Source: Okeania sp. SIO3I5 (lineage in GTDB: Bacteria > Cyanobacteriota > Cyanobacteriia > Cyanobacteriales > Microcoleaceae). From it: DNA of 34,676 nt. The position numbers and the translations under genes were made by a program. Numbering within the stretch: the stretch's first letter is position 1; each line of letters starts with the position of its first letter. Positions 16,818 to 26,107 of this stretch are shown one piece after another. The stretch is taken from positions 1 to 34,676 of the forward strand of contig NZ_JAAHHT010000086.1 in assembly GCF_010672085.1 (NCBI RefSeq), in the 5' to 3' direction. The notes under the pieces are model-generated. The model made no database searches and was not told the DNA's origin. It saw nothing but the letters and a program-made list of their open reading frames with translations.

Positions 16818-16856
16818 GTAGGTTGGGTTGAGGGACGAAACCCAACAACAATCTTC
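16818..16856. repeat. GTTGGGTT...AACCCAAC palindromic repeat, copy 2
   Basis: GTTGGGTT (16822-16829) and AACCCAAC (16839-16846) form an 8-bp stem with a 9-base loop. The arms extend to GTAGG on one side and AACAATCTTCCCCT on the other, as in the reverse-complement copy at 7514-7566. It sits between the last two genes of the block and could attenuate or stabilise the message. Confidence 0.65.
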
Positions 16857-16923
16857 CCCTCGTGGGAGGAGGGCTATTTCAAAGTATCGCAAGTTAACGA
16901 TGAGCCAGAGAATAAGAGTCTGA

Positions 16924-19900
16924 TTAAGTCAATGCTCCAATTTTCGGCGAGAGTAAGAAATTATCAGCAATATTTTCACTTAAATCAATTTCTCTAATAT
17001 CTAAGTCTAAATTCATCGCCCTTAATAAATTTTCTCTGGCTGTTTTGACTGAGCTTTCTGTAATAGTCTCACGAATATCTTTTCCTTCCTCTTCATTAAA
17101 TACCTTAATCGTTTCCCATTCATAAGCATTATTCACAGACTCAGTAGTAAATTGTAAATCTTGGCGATTAACAGCATGAGTTTCTCCAGGTTTGGGCTCT
17201 TCCTTGGGTTTAATTTCAAAGCCAGATAAGGTATTTTCAATAAATTGCTCACTATTCAAATCAGGAGTTAGGGATTCGCCCCAGAGTCCGGTAGGGGCTT
17301 TTTTCAAAATGGGGTTACATTCAAATTCTGCTTGGAATTCAACTTCTGTAAGAGGTGTCCCATCTTTGCTAATTGTAACGATCTGAGTTGAAGTTAATTC
17401 ACCAGATTTAACTTCCATCGAACCAATACCAAATTTTGTATTAGCGTTACCGATGTCAATATTTATAGGAGTCGAATCATTCAGTCTACGATAAACAGCA
17501 TTTTTTATGGGAATCACTGAATTGGTGACTAAACAGAAGTGTTTGGGATTAATTACTCCTAAGTCTGATTTGTCGTCTTGATTGACTTTTCTAACTAAAC
17601 CATCTTTGACAGCTACACTACAAATAGTATCATCAGCCGGAAGGAAAGAACTTTTGAAAGTATTCCAGTCAATAGGTGTTGGAGTTTGAGAAGCATTGGC
17701 ACCAAAGCTAACAGTAAAGGAAATAATCCAAAGATGGATATGAGCTTTACCTGTAAATTCCGGTCCCCAAATATGTAAGTCTGCCCCTACATCTATACTA
17801 ATGTGATGAGTTCCGAAGAAGTGGAAAGTATAAGAAACTCCCATATCCACAGAGATAGAAGCATCATAATAATAAGGTTTCCAGGAAATAATAAAGTCTG
17901 CCCCAAGCTTAAACCAAGCCCTAAGACTACCACTATGCCAAGTGGCTTGCAGGTGTCCTCCTGCCATGAGAGCAGAAGCAGTAAGAGCAAAATAGGCATC
18001 AGCTTTGATGTTAATTTCGCTATTAACTTGCCAGTTAAATCCCAGCCGTGGAACTTTCGGATAATGTGCTGGTACTTTGAATTTGGGGTGGTAACCTCCT
18101 AGAGTCAGAACAAAATCTCCTTCATGTTCGTTAGGGCTAAACCAGGTATAGAATGCAAATCCTCCAGTAAGGTGGCATTTTTTCGAGAGGATGTAGGAGT
18201 TGGGGGTGAGTTGGGCGCGGATTCCTAAAAAGCCTACTGCGGGAAGGAAACTAGCTTTAATAGCAAGTTGGACTTCAGCGAGGGGGGTTTTACCTGCTTC
18301 TGGAGGGGCAAGGAGGGTGGATAAACCCAAGAGGTTCAGTTCAAAGCGTTTCCCAAAAGCAATACTTAATAGAGCAAAGGAGTCGATAATTTTGAATGAA
18401 GTAAATTTGACTCCCACAGCAAGAAATATTTCTCCAGTTTCAGGAGGAATATATTGGTGAATCTTGTCGAGTTCCTGGGTGAGTTTAGCTGCGTTGTCTT
18501 GACTACTGCTAGATTGATTTGGGTTAACCGCTTCCTCTACCAGAGGGAAGGTAGCAACTTTGTCTATAGTGGGCATTTTTAAAGCGCGGTTATAGCCGAA
18601 ACCTGCAGCAACTCCGGTGACAAAGAAGAATGAGGGGCCGCCGAGGGGATAGTCTAAAACGGCATAAATAAATAAAGAGGGATGTCCTTCGTATTCGGCA
18701 TAGGAGCCGATGGCGGAGAGGGTAAAGGTTTCTGCCTTAATGACTGCGGTACCATCGTATTCATCGTAAGTTTTGCCATCTGGAGTTGTGCCTTGTTGTC
18801 GTAAGAATGCGGCACCAATTTCTAAAGCACTCCCGCTTTTGTAGTCGATGCCTATCCCTTTGAGGTCAAATTCTGGTTCAATTTTGGTAATGGGGGACTT
18901 GACAGAGAGTCCATCTAGAGAAATGCTGAGTCCGGCAAGAGAGAGTTCAGCATCTAGCAAAAACCAGATTTTTGAGTCTTTGTAGTTTAAGCCTATCCTT
19001 TCAAAGTGGACGGGACCAAAGGCTTTTTGTAGTTTGTACCATTTTGTGCCATCAGGACTGTTGATTTCATCAGAGGAAGCAGGAGATGGGGAGGATGAAC
19101 TATCAGAGTCAGATTCTGATCGTGTTTCCGTTAGGGCATTATTCTGATCGGTAGCATTTGGATTAACAACAGGTAGGCTCAATTGCTTAGTTTCGCTGCC
19201 TAATTGCATTGAAGTGGCAAGGTTTAATCCTTTTGCCACTTTTTGTTCGGGTAAGCTAATACCGCCTTCGGTGTAAAGTTTGTTAAGATTGCCAATTTCA
19301 TCTGAGGTAAAGATTGCCCTAGCGAATAAGATTTGAAATGATGATTTAATGGTTTGATTCGGTGCGAATTTTTTCCCGACTAAGGGGAGGTTAGAGAGAT
19401 TAATTGCACCACCAATATTTAACCCAAAGAGGAAATTTTTTGTTGTCGATGACGCCTTTTGAGAGAAGGCAAACAGGGCATCTTTAAGGCTGATTTTTAG
19501 ATCTTTTGGAATGGATTTTGCTAAATCTGAATCAAGATAGCTGATGAGTTGTTTAATACTTACCTCAGGATGTTCATCGTGATAAGCAGCGAGGAACGTT
19601 TTGGAGGTTTTATCTGTATCAAAGATGAGGGCAAATTGTAAGTCACCAATAGTAATATGACCGTCAAAATGCTTATTATAAGAACCGTCTTGTTGTTGGA
19701 TGATATTAATATTGACTGTAATATCAACTTCTTTCCCTTCGATGGGAAATTCCGCTTTGCAGATAAAAGTAAAGTTTTTGGTTTTAGTGTTGAAGGAGAT
19801 ACCCAGATTTTGAATACTTAGTTCTGCTATACCTTCGGGTAGATTAACTGCACCAAATTTACTTCCTAAGTCATCTGTCAAATTTGGTTTTCCACTGCTA

Positions 19901-21465
19901 CCGTCCGAAGGTCCAATGGGAATTGCTTGTCCGTGTCCTGTACTGCCTTTAAATTCCCAGCCTCCACTTGTGGTATCATAATCTGCAATTACAAAAACAT
20001 CCATATTAGCTACTCTAAACTCTGCTGAGATAGTGTAATCGCTACCACTACCATCACCATAGCGAGCCATGCTCATCTGAATTTGAGTTAGAGTAATACT
20101 TTGCGTAATATCCCAATCGCCAGTAATCTCAAGGTTAACCGAGAAGCTTTTCTCCCGATAATTACCCCATAATTCCATTCGGGTAAACTCAATCTTTGGC
20201 AACTCAATTCCAGAAAAGATACGTTCTGCCATAGCAGACACATCCAGTGTTTGTCCTTGAGACATAGCTGCATAGAATGTCATATCTGGATACCGCATAC
20301 TTGTCTCAAATTGAGTTGAGCCTAAATGCCAAATTCCCTGTAATTCCCCTTCAAATTCTAAGCTTTTTGAGTTAAAGGGATCATAAAAAGTTAGGTTTAG
20401 GCTGGGTTTGAGAGAGATAATATCCGCAATCAGAACAATATCATCTTGAGTGGTTACACTTAAACTGAGTTCAGGAACTGATTCATTGGGAAGGTTAATA
20501 AATATTCTTAACTCAGATAATTTAATATTCAGTAAACTAGCTAATGTATCGGGAAAATAGTCATTTAAAGTGCCTATATTTAGTAATTTTATCCACTCAC
20601 CCAAAGTAGGGAATTGAGTTAAAGTAATTGATAAAATTTGGTAGTAAAGGTCAAGAGATGCTGTAACTGAAAAGACAGTATTATTGTTAACTTTAATTGA
20701 ACCATTAACAGAAACCTCTGGAAAGATTTCAGAACTATGTGTTAATGGAAAGCTCATAGCGATTTCATTAAGTGCAAAAGTCAACAGACCAAAACTTTTC
20801 TGTGCGTCAATAGCCTTGCTGAAATTAAAGTAAGGACTAGAATCTTTTAAGTAAATCAGACCAGTGCAGTCAGATTCTTCTGTATAAATTCCACCCAATA
20901 TTTTAGAGAATAAACCACTAACATCATTGTCTATCTGTAGGTTAACTGGAAAATTGAGTCCTTCTTTAATCTCTTGAATAGACGAAGAAAGGTTGTTAAT
21001 CTGAATAGTTGTATCGAGTTGTTCTTTTGGTAAATCAACAGAGGCGACAACTATATTTCTATTCTGCTTAGTAAACTCAATTTTTTCAACATAATAGTCT
21101 AAACCAATCTCCCTTGGTTCTGTCCGATCTGGTTCTATTTGATATTGCACAAAATAGTCATCAGCAGTCAAATCTGCTGGCGGGGTTATTTGAAAAATAC
21201 TATGTCGTTCGCTGAGATAATCAAAAAGATAGAAATTTACCTCAATATTTTCCCACGAAAATAATTTCTCAAAGGTTCCATTAAAAGTGAGCTGATTATC
21301 TTTTCTTGCAATGTTTTGACATTCTTTGATTGAAAAGTTTTGCTGTTTAAACAGTTTAGTTAAACTTTTATAAAAATCTTGCCTAACTATTTCTGGCGAT
21401 AGCGATAAAGTTTTGGTATTCTTGATTTGATTCTCGATCTGCTCAAAAGTATTCATTTTGTTCAT
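16924..21465 (-). CDS. DUF6603 giant beta-rich protein
   Basis: This 1513-aa protein is built almost wholly of alternating beta-like strands. Residues about 920-1260 carry the blocks I know as DUF6603: FIYAVLDYPLGGPSFFFVTG, AAGFGYNRAL, FVLTLGGYHPKFKVPAHYPK, and ADLHIWGPEF followed by LWIISFTVSFGA. The family is found as very large proteins in bacteria and some fungi, with no known function. Residues about 775-805 are a Ser/Asp-rich linker dividing it into two halves. The last 200 residues are acidic and more helical, ending DIREIDLSENIADNFLLSPK. No signal peptide, transmembrane helix or enzyme motif is seen. It starts 19 bp after the lipase stop, so it is probably translationally coupled. The start may be Met1 or Met4. 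Confidence 0.85.
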   Translation of the reverse strand: MNKMNTFEQIENQIKNTKTLSLSPEIVRQDFYKSLTKLFKQQNFSIKECQNIARKDNQLTFNGTFEKLFSWENIEVNFYLFDYLSERHSIFQITPPADLTADDYFVQYQIEPDRTEPREIGLDYYVEKIEFTKQNRNIVVASVDLPKEQLDTTIQINNLSSSIQEIKEGLNFPVNLQIDNDVSGLFSKILGGIYTEESDCTGLIYLKDSSPYFNFSKAIDAQKSFGLLTFALNEIAMSFPLTHSSEIFPEVSVNGSIKVNNNTVFSVTASLDLYYQILSITLTQFPTLGEWIKLLNIGTLNDYFPDTLASLLNIKLSELRIFINLPNESVPELSLSVTTQDDIVLIADIISLKPSLNLTFYDPFNSKSLEFEGELQGIWHLGSTQFETSMRYPDMTFYAAMSQGQTLDVSAMAERIFSGIELPKIEFTRMELWGNYREKSFSVNLEITGDWDITQSITLTQIQMSMARYGDGSGSDYTISAEFRVANMDVFVIADYDTTSGGWEFKGSTGHGQAIPIGPSDGSSGKPNLTDDLGSKFGAVNLPEGIAELSIQNLGISFNTKTKNFTFICKAEFPIEGKEVDITVNINIIQQQDGSYNKHFDGHITIGDLQFALIFDTDKTSKTFLAAYHDEHPEVSIKQLISYLDSDLAKSIPKDLKISLKDALFAFSQKASSTTKNFLFGLNIGGAINLSNLPLVGKKFAPNQTIKSSFQILFARAIFTSDEIGNLNKLYTEGGISLPEQKVAKGLNLATSMQLGSETKQLSLPVVNPNATDQNNALTETRSESDSDSSSSPSPASSDEINSPDGTKWYKLQKAFGPVHFERIGLNYKDSKIWFLLDAELSLAGLSISLDGLSVKSPITKIEPEFDLKGIGIDYKSGSALEIGAAFLRQQGTTPDGKTYDEYDGTAVIKAETFTLSAIGSYAEYEGHPSLFIYAVLDYPLGGPSFFFVTGVAAGFGYNRALKMPTIDKVATFPLVEEAVNPNQSSSSQDNAAKLTQELDKIHQYIPPETGEIFLAVGVKFTSFKIIDSFALLSIAFGKRFELNLLGLSTLLAPPEAGKTPLAEVQLAIKASFLPAVGFLGIRAQLTPNSYILSKKCHLTGGFAFYTWFSPNEHEGDFVLTLGGYHPKFKVPAHYPKVPRLGFNWQVNSEINIKADAYFALTASALMAGGHLQATWHSGSLRAWFKLGADFIISWKPYYYDASISVDMGVSYTFHFFGTHHISIDVGADLHIWGPEFTGKAHIHLWIISFTVSFGANASQTPTPIDWNTFKSSFLPADDTICSVAVKDGLVRKVNQDDKSDLGVINPKHFCLVTNSVIPIKNAVYRRLNDSTPINIDIGNANTKFGIGSMEVKSGELTSTQIVTISKDGTPLTEVEFQAEFECNPILKKAPTGLWGESLTPDLNSEQFIENTLSGFEIKPKEEPKPGETHAVNRQDLQFTTESVNNAYEWETIKVFNEEEGKDIRETITESSVKTARENLLRAMNLDLDIREIDLSENIADNFLLSPKIGALT

Positions 21466-21484
21466 TATTTGCTTGCTATTTTTA

Positions 21485-23164
21485 CTAGATTTTATTCATA
21501 ATTCTATTGACTTCTGTTTGATTATTTGGCAGATTGGGAAGCTGATTGTTATTGTGATTGTATACAACATCTAAAATTACACAAAATTTCAAATATTCAC
21601 CGATATTTTTGCTTGTAATTTTGTTCAATTCTTCAAAGATTTTAGTCAGTTTTTCGTCTGGTGTCATCGCTATATTGCTAAGTATCAGCTTTACTTTGTT
21701 TAGAGATCTTATGTTTGTTTCTTGTTTGGTATTGGTGCCTACTGTAACTGTATAAGATGTAGATTTTTCTAATGTCGGGATTAAGTAATTTAAATAAATA
21801 CGAAGATTTTGAGAAAAATTAGTTCCTAGCCATTTTTGGACTATTGATTTTGGATTATTATTTTGAAACATATCCAACACATTTTCAAAATGGTCTAATT
21901 TTTGCCAAGGTGGATTTTCTGGAACATCTGGAAGAGTTGCTGGAGGAGTTACTTCCCATTTTTGAGCCCATTGAATTAGCTTGGTTCGTATATTCATTGG
22001 CTCGTGATCATTGAATATACCTGATTCGTCTATATTACTATTATTTGTGTCTGTGTCACTATTATTTTTTGTGTCTGTTTTACTAGGAATATGAACGTAG
22101 CCACCTACATGCTCAACTTTAGCAATCTTTAATCGTCTTTTTGTAGTAATCGCATCTAAGCCAAGCACAATACGCCTTGCATAAACCTTACTATTAAATG
22201 CATACGCAAAGTCTTTATCCCCAACAGCAGGTGCGCCAAAAGTGATTAAGCTGAGTCTTTCCCATGGCCATGATTCTAGTATGTCTGGCATCTGTCGAAC
22301 TCCAGTCGCTATCTTACTGTATTCATTACCAAGGGAAACAGCACTAGCAAAATGGGCAGCAAGTCCTCCACCTAGGCTATGTCCCGTGACATAGATCGCT
22401 CTAGGTGCGGTATTTCTTCTTTGCTGAATATTTGTTAAACTCGCAATGATTTGTCTGATAATATTATCTATGCTGTCGCTAAATCCATGACTACACTTAC
22501 CGAATTTACTGATATCGGTATTTTCGACCATATTGAATATAGAGTCTGTATCTGTTACCCAATCAGGATTTCCTTTGCTGCTGAAGAACCCTTCTTTAAA
22601 TGCCCTAACAACCCAGCCACTTCGACTTCCCCGAAATACAATATGGATGTCATAACCTGTAGAGGATTTTTCTTGATATTCTTTATCAAGTACAAAGCCC
22701 ATCATGCTTTTAAGACCCCCGTGGCCATTCCTTAGTCCAGTTTCTCCCTCAAAGCAGTATAGATGATCATTCCCATTCTGATGATTATTCCCATTCTTGG
22801 GAAAGATTTCTTCTGGCTTAGGATCAAGAGCCATTTTAACTATGTATGTTGTATTGATTGAGTTGGTGATTGCTTGTGGTGCCTGAAATACTGACCACTT
22901 ATCGCCTGGTTCCGGTTTGGTAAAACAAGGTTTAGTTGGATCTATACGGGTATAGTCGCTGACAATAGGATCTAAATAATCTGGACAGTTGTATCCTTCT
23001 ATTGGCTGCTTTCTGCGTATTTCAGCCATAAAATTGTCACGACGAGAACGACTTTTTAGTGCCATTTGCTCGTAATAGGGATCCATTGGCCAAATCAAGG
23101 TTTGGGCATATAGATGGTAAGAAAGGATACATAAATCTAGGTGATAGACAAGTTCGTGATACAT
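21485..23164 (-). CDS. Class 3 lipase (alpha/beta hydrolase)
   Basis: This 559-aa protein has a lipase class 3 core at about residues 170-400. HIVFRGS marks the oxyanion strand, the nucleophile elbow is TGHSLGGG (Ser263), and LITFGAPAVGDKDFA follows. The likely acid is Asp337 (IVLGLDAIT) and the likely catalytic His is His387 (FNDHEPMN). The first 110 residues, starting MYHELVYHLDLCILSYHLYA, and the last 160 residues are extra to the core and unrecognised. There is no signal peptide, so export would need a dedicated route, or the substrate is internal. It probably hydrolyses acyl esters of glycerolipids. The gene starts after a 330-bp spacer of 58-bp repeats and runs 19 bp from the DUF6603 gene, suggesting joint expression. 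Confidence 0.88.
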   Translation of the reverse strand: MYHELVYHLDLCILSYHLYAQTLIWPMDPYYEQMALKSRSRRDNFMAEIRRKQPIEGYNCPDYLDPIVSDYTRIDPTKPCFTKPEPGDKWSVFQAPQAITNSINTTYIVKMALDPKPEEIFPKNGNNHQNGNDHLYCFEGETGLRNGHGGLKSMMGFVLDKEYQEKSSTGYDIHIVFRGSRSGWVVRAFKEGFFSSKGNPDWVTDTDSIFNMVENTDISKFGKCSHGFSDSIDNIIRQIIASLTNIQQRRNTAPRAIYVTGHSLGGGLAAHFASAVSLGNEYSKIATGVRQMPDILESWPWERLSLITFGAPAVGDKDFAYAFNSKVYARRIVLGLDAITTKRRLKIAKVEHVGGYVHIPSKTDTKNNSDTDTNNSNIDESGIFNDHEPMNIRTKLIQWAQKWEVTPPATLPDVPENPPWQKLDHFENVLDMFQNNNPKSIVQKWLGTNFSQNLRIYLNYLIPTLEKSTSYTVTVGTNTKQETNIRSLNKVKLILSNIAMTPDEKLTKIFEELNKITSKNIGEYLKFCVILDVVYNHNNNQLPNLPNNQTEVNRIMNKI

Positions 23165-23173
23165 TAATGATTA

Positions 23174-23393
23174 CCTCTAGAATTGGAGTTGAAATGGGAG
23201 GCGATCGCTTTTCACTTTTTATTGCCGAACGCCTCTAGAATTGGAGTTGAAATGGGAGGCGATCGCTTTTCAGTTTTTGTTACCGAGCGCCTCTAGTATT
23301 TTACCTAGGATAGGGGCGATCGCTTTTCAGTTTTTATTACCGAGGGCCTCTAGAATTTGACCTAGGAAGGGAGGCCATCGCTTTTCAGTTTGG
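23174..23393. repeat. Four tandem 58-bp repeats carrying HIP1 between fibre and lipase genes
   Basis: CCTCTAG recurs at 23174, 23232, 23290 and 23347. Each unit then has a variable middle, GGCGATCGCTTTTCA, and a TTTTTRTTRCCGA end. Units 1 and 2 are nearly identical (AATTGGAGTTGAAATGGGAG). Units 3 and 4 share ACCTAGGA instead. In unit 4 the HIP1 octamer is changed to GCCATCGC and the end is lost. The array fills the only long gap (331 bp) inside the five-gene block. Confidence 0.92.
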
Positions 23394-23495
23394 GAATGAG
23401 GATAAAATATGATCCACAAATATTGGCACTTGAGTATCCCACTGAAATAATCCTATGCAGAAAATCTGGAAGTTAATAAATCCTCATTCCTTTCA

Positions 23496-26084
23496 TTACT
23501 CTTTACCTCTTAATAATTGCTGAATTTGGTCTTTGAGAGCCTTGATTTCAGCCTCCATTTCGGTTTTTAGTTCTGCAATTTGAGTCTTCATTTCGGTTTT
23601 GAGCTGGGCGATTTCGGCATCTTTTTCGTGTTTTAGTTCTTTTAATCCGCCTACTGCTAATACGCCAAATTGAGCGTATTTTAATGTTAGCTTTGATTCA
23701 TCAGCATCTTGGTCTTTGAATTCGCCAACTAGAGCTGGAAATAAAGGCTGAACATCTTGGGCGACAAAACCAATTTCCTTAATTTTATCCTCGGGATTAT
23801 CTTTCCAACGATAGTTTTTTACATCCAATTGCATTAAACGACTTAAGATATTGCCTTCATTTTTAATATCTGTTTTCAAGCTAAGGTCAGAGATAACACC
23901 ACCCGCCGAATCATCCCAATGCCAGTTCTTATTCCAAACACGGGTAAAAGAACCAAATTTATTGTAGAAAACCTCGAATCTCAAATTTCTGTTTTTCTCA
24001 TCTAAAGACATCCTGAATTGATGGTTATGCCCATCGAGTTTCAAAGCATTTGTTGTTGTCGTCCCCTTGACAGATAATTGAGCTGTGGTTGTCGTCCCAT
24101 CGACAGATAATTGATTTGTGGTTGTCGTCCCATCGACAGATAATTGATTTGTGGTTGTCGTCCCATCGACAGATAATTGATTTGTGGTTGTCGTCCCATC
24201 GACAGATAATTGATTTGTAGATAATTGATTTGTGGTTGTCGTCCCATTGACAGATAATTGATTTGTAGTTGTCGTCCCATTGACAGATAATTGATTTGTA
24301 GTTGTTGTCCCATTGACAGATAATTGATTTGTAGTTGTTGTCCCATTGACAGATAATTTCGTTTGCGGATTTATCGTTCCAATTCCCACATTTTTACCCT
24401 TATACAAAATGGGTGATTTTTCTATAGTACAAACAAAAGTTCCATCCCAATAACCAGGAATATTTTCATAACGTAAATATAGATTCGCTTGACCAGAAGG
24501 AAGAGAAGAAACGATATTGCTAATCGTTAATTGCACAACCTGTCCCGGAGCTAACCCAGATTCTGCTTCATTTTGATGAGTTATTGTCCATGTAGGCGTT
24601 TCTCCTTCATTTCCCTTAACGATATTCCAATCGTCTTCAGGTTGCTCATTCGGTCGCCAATCTTTCCCTTCGATAGTAATATTCTCTACCTGACTTTTTG
24701 TCCCCAAAGCCCAATCACTATCAATATCAAAGGAAATAATCAACTTAGAAGCCTCATCACCCTGACTTGCTGGGTTCAAAGGAATAGATTTATCCTTTAA
24801 CACATTAGTAATTCGCAAGATCAACTCATTTGCTGAACTCCTATCATTCAAAATTCGATTGGACCCCACAAACCCCACATGAAGAGGAATATTCTTTTTA
24901 CCTCGATGACTAACGATACTTAGACGCTTTTCTCGGTAATAGTTACTGACAGTTTCTCCCTCATGGGTAAACTGGGGACACTTCAACTCTACCCTGCTTG
25001 TTCGCGCTCCTCCTGCTGCTGCCCCATTAATATTTTGAAGGGTCAAAGGTATAGTTCCTCTGGCTCCCAAAGTTGGATTATTAGTGAGAAAATACAGAGA
25101 AACCTTCCCATCATCCTGAGTCACAGGGGAACTCATACTCCAACCTTGTTTTATTGCCAAAACCAATTGTTTCAGGGAATTTGGAGATAAGGTATCTGGT
25201 CTAAACCTCAACTCAAAATGGTGATTAGTTGCACTCACCGAACCACTCTTAGTGGGCAAAGTAATCGCTTGGTCTGAGTCATTGACGATTTCCAGGATTA
25301 ACTCCTCTCCCTGTGTATCATTCTCAATAAAGATAACAGGTTCTTTATCCTCACCATCATACAAGTTAAAATCAAGGGGATGAGTTTTGTTAAAAGATGC
25401 GATCGCACTTAAATCATCGTTGATATCCTGCTGAATTTCTTCTGGGGATAAAGCCTTATTGTAGATCCGGAGATGGGCAATGTTTCCTTTAAAGAAATTA
25501 CCTACATTTCCTCTTTTCCCTAGATAAAGGGACGAACTATTTTTTGTCTCGCTTGTGGTAGTATCTTCAGAACTATTTTCTTTTTTCCCATCCAGATAAA
25601 GAAGTAGTGTACTCCCTTGTTTAACAAAAGCTATATGATAAAACTGGTCGTGTTTGATCTGAGTTTGACTCTTAACCCCCGGATTCTTAGAGCCATCATA
25701 TCGTGCGACAACGATTTGCTGTGCATTACGCAGGTATCTAATGACATAGGGATATCCGCCATTATCGTCCCATTTTTCGATAATGTCATTATCGCCATTT
25801 TGTATATCTGGTTGTGACGCCGCTATTTTCACCCAGCTTTCAACTGTAAAATCTTGATTAGTACCAAAATCAATCTCATCTGCATCAGAAATTTCTATAT
25901 AATCGTTGATTCCATCAAAACTTAAACAACTACCAAAGGTTTCGTCTGTAACAAGTTGAGGTTCTCCTTGAATTGTGCCATTGTTTGTTTGGCTAGAAAC
26001 ATCGATTACCTTTTTGGTACCTCCGTCCTCAACTATTTCATCTAATTTTAAGTACAGAACTAAATTTGCCTGTGAATTACTCAT
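23496..26084 (-). CDS. LamG-domain tail-fibre-like protein with S74 self-cleaving chaperone end
   Basis: This 862-aa protein reads as a modular fibre. Residues 7-220 are a LamG/concanavalin-like lectin fold (LSFDGINDYIEI, FTVESWVKI, YHIAFVKQGSTLLLYLDGK, IAHLRIYNKALSPEEI). Residues 240-560 are beta-rich. NVGIGTINPQTKLSV (565-579) opens a shaft of nine full 11-residue repeats, LSVNGTTTTNQ or LSVDGTTTTNQ (577-680). Residues 731-815 are an intramolecular chaperone (peptidase S74) domain with ISDLSLKTDI, giving a Ser732/Lys737 dyad, and IGFVAQDVQPLFPALV. A coiled coil (817-857) ends it. Such domains trimerise and then cleave themselves off. GAGG about 10 bases before the ATG is a fair ribosome site. 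It starts 23 bp after the 1247-aa gene. Confidence 0.88.
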   Translation of the reverse strand: MSNSQANLVLYLKLDEIVEDGGTKKVIDVSSQTNNGTIQGEPQLVTDETFGSCLSFDGINDYIEISDADEIDFGTNQDFTVESWVKIAASQPDIQNGDNDIIEKWDDNGGYPYVIRYLRNAQQIVVARYDGSKNPGVKSQTQIKHDQFYHIAFVKQGSTLLLYLDGKKENSSEDTTTSETKNSSSLYLGKRGNVGNFFKGNIAHLRIYNKALSPEEIQQDINDDLSAIASFNKTHPLDFNLYDGEDKEPVIFIENDTQGEELILEIVNDSDQAITLPTKSGSVSATNHHFELRFRPDTLSPNSLKQLVLAIKQGWSMSSPVTQDDGKVSLYFLTNNPTLGARGTIPLTLQNINGAAAGGARTSRVELKCPQFTHEGETVSNYYREKRLSIVSHRGKKNIPLHVGFVGSNRILNDRSSANELILRITNVLKDKSIPLNPASQGDEASKLIISFDIDSDWALGTKSQVENITIEGKDWRPNEQPEDDWNIVKGNEGETPTWTITHQNEAESGLAPGQVVQLTISNIVSSLPSGQANLYLRYENIPGYWDGTFVCTIEKSPILYKGKNVGIGTINPQTKLSVNGTTTTNQLSVNGTTTTNQLSVNGTTTTNQLSVNGTTTTNQLSTNQLSVDGTTTTNQLSVDGTTTTNQLSVDGTTTTNQLSVDGTTTTAQLSVKGTTTTNALKLDGHNHQFRMSLDEKNRNLRFEVFYNKFGSFTRVWNKNWHWDDSAGGVISDLSLKTDIKNEGNILSRLMQLDVKNYRWKDNPEDKIKEIGFVAQDVQPLFPALVGEFKDQDADESKLTLKYAQFGVLAVGGLKELKHEKDAEIAQLKTEMKTQIAELKTEMEAEIKALKDQIQQLLRGKE
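24042..24356 (-). repeat. In-frame 33-bp tandem repeat array in the fibre gene
   Basis: Nine full units and one 15-bp partial unit encode the 11-residue shaft repeats. Reading along the gene: four Asn-type units (SVNG), a partial LSTNQ, three Asp-type units (SVDG), then two diverged units (TTTTAQ and SVKGTTTTNA). Synonymous changes (GTAGTTGTTGTCCC, GTAGTTGTCGTCCC and GTGGTTGTCGTCCC, + strand) track position, so the array seems to have grown by local duplication. Confidence 0.95.
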
Positions 26085-26107
26085 AATCGTTATTCCTCAA
26101 TGATTAC

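Noticed and set aside
23174-23393. Possible CRISPR array
   Set aside because: The units are whole-length tandem repeats with no unique spacers of constant length between short identical repeats, and no cas genes are near.
24041-24346. 101-aa repeat frame (GRQPQINYLSM type) inside the fibre gene
   Set aside because: Shadow of the 33-bp repeat in another frame of the same strand; the LSVNG/LSVDG frame is continuous with real domains on both sides.
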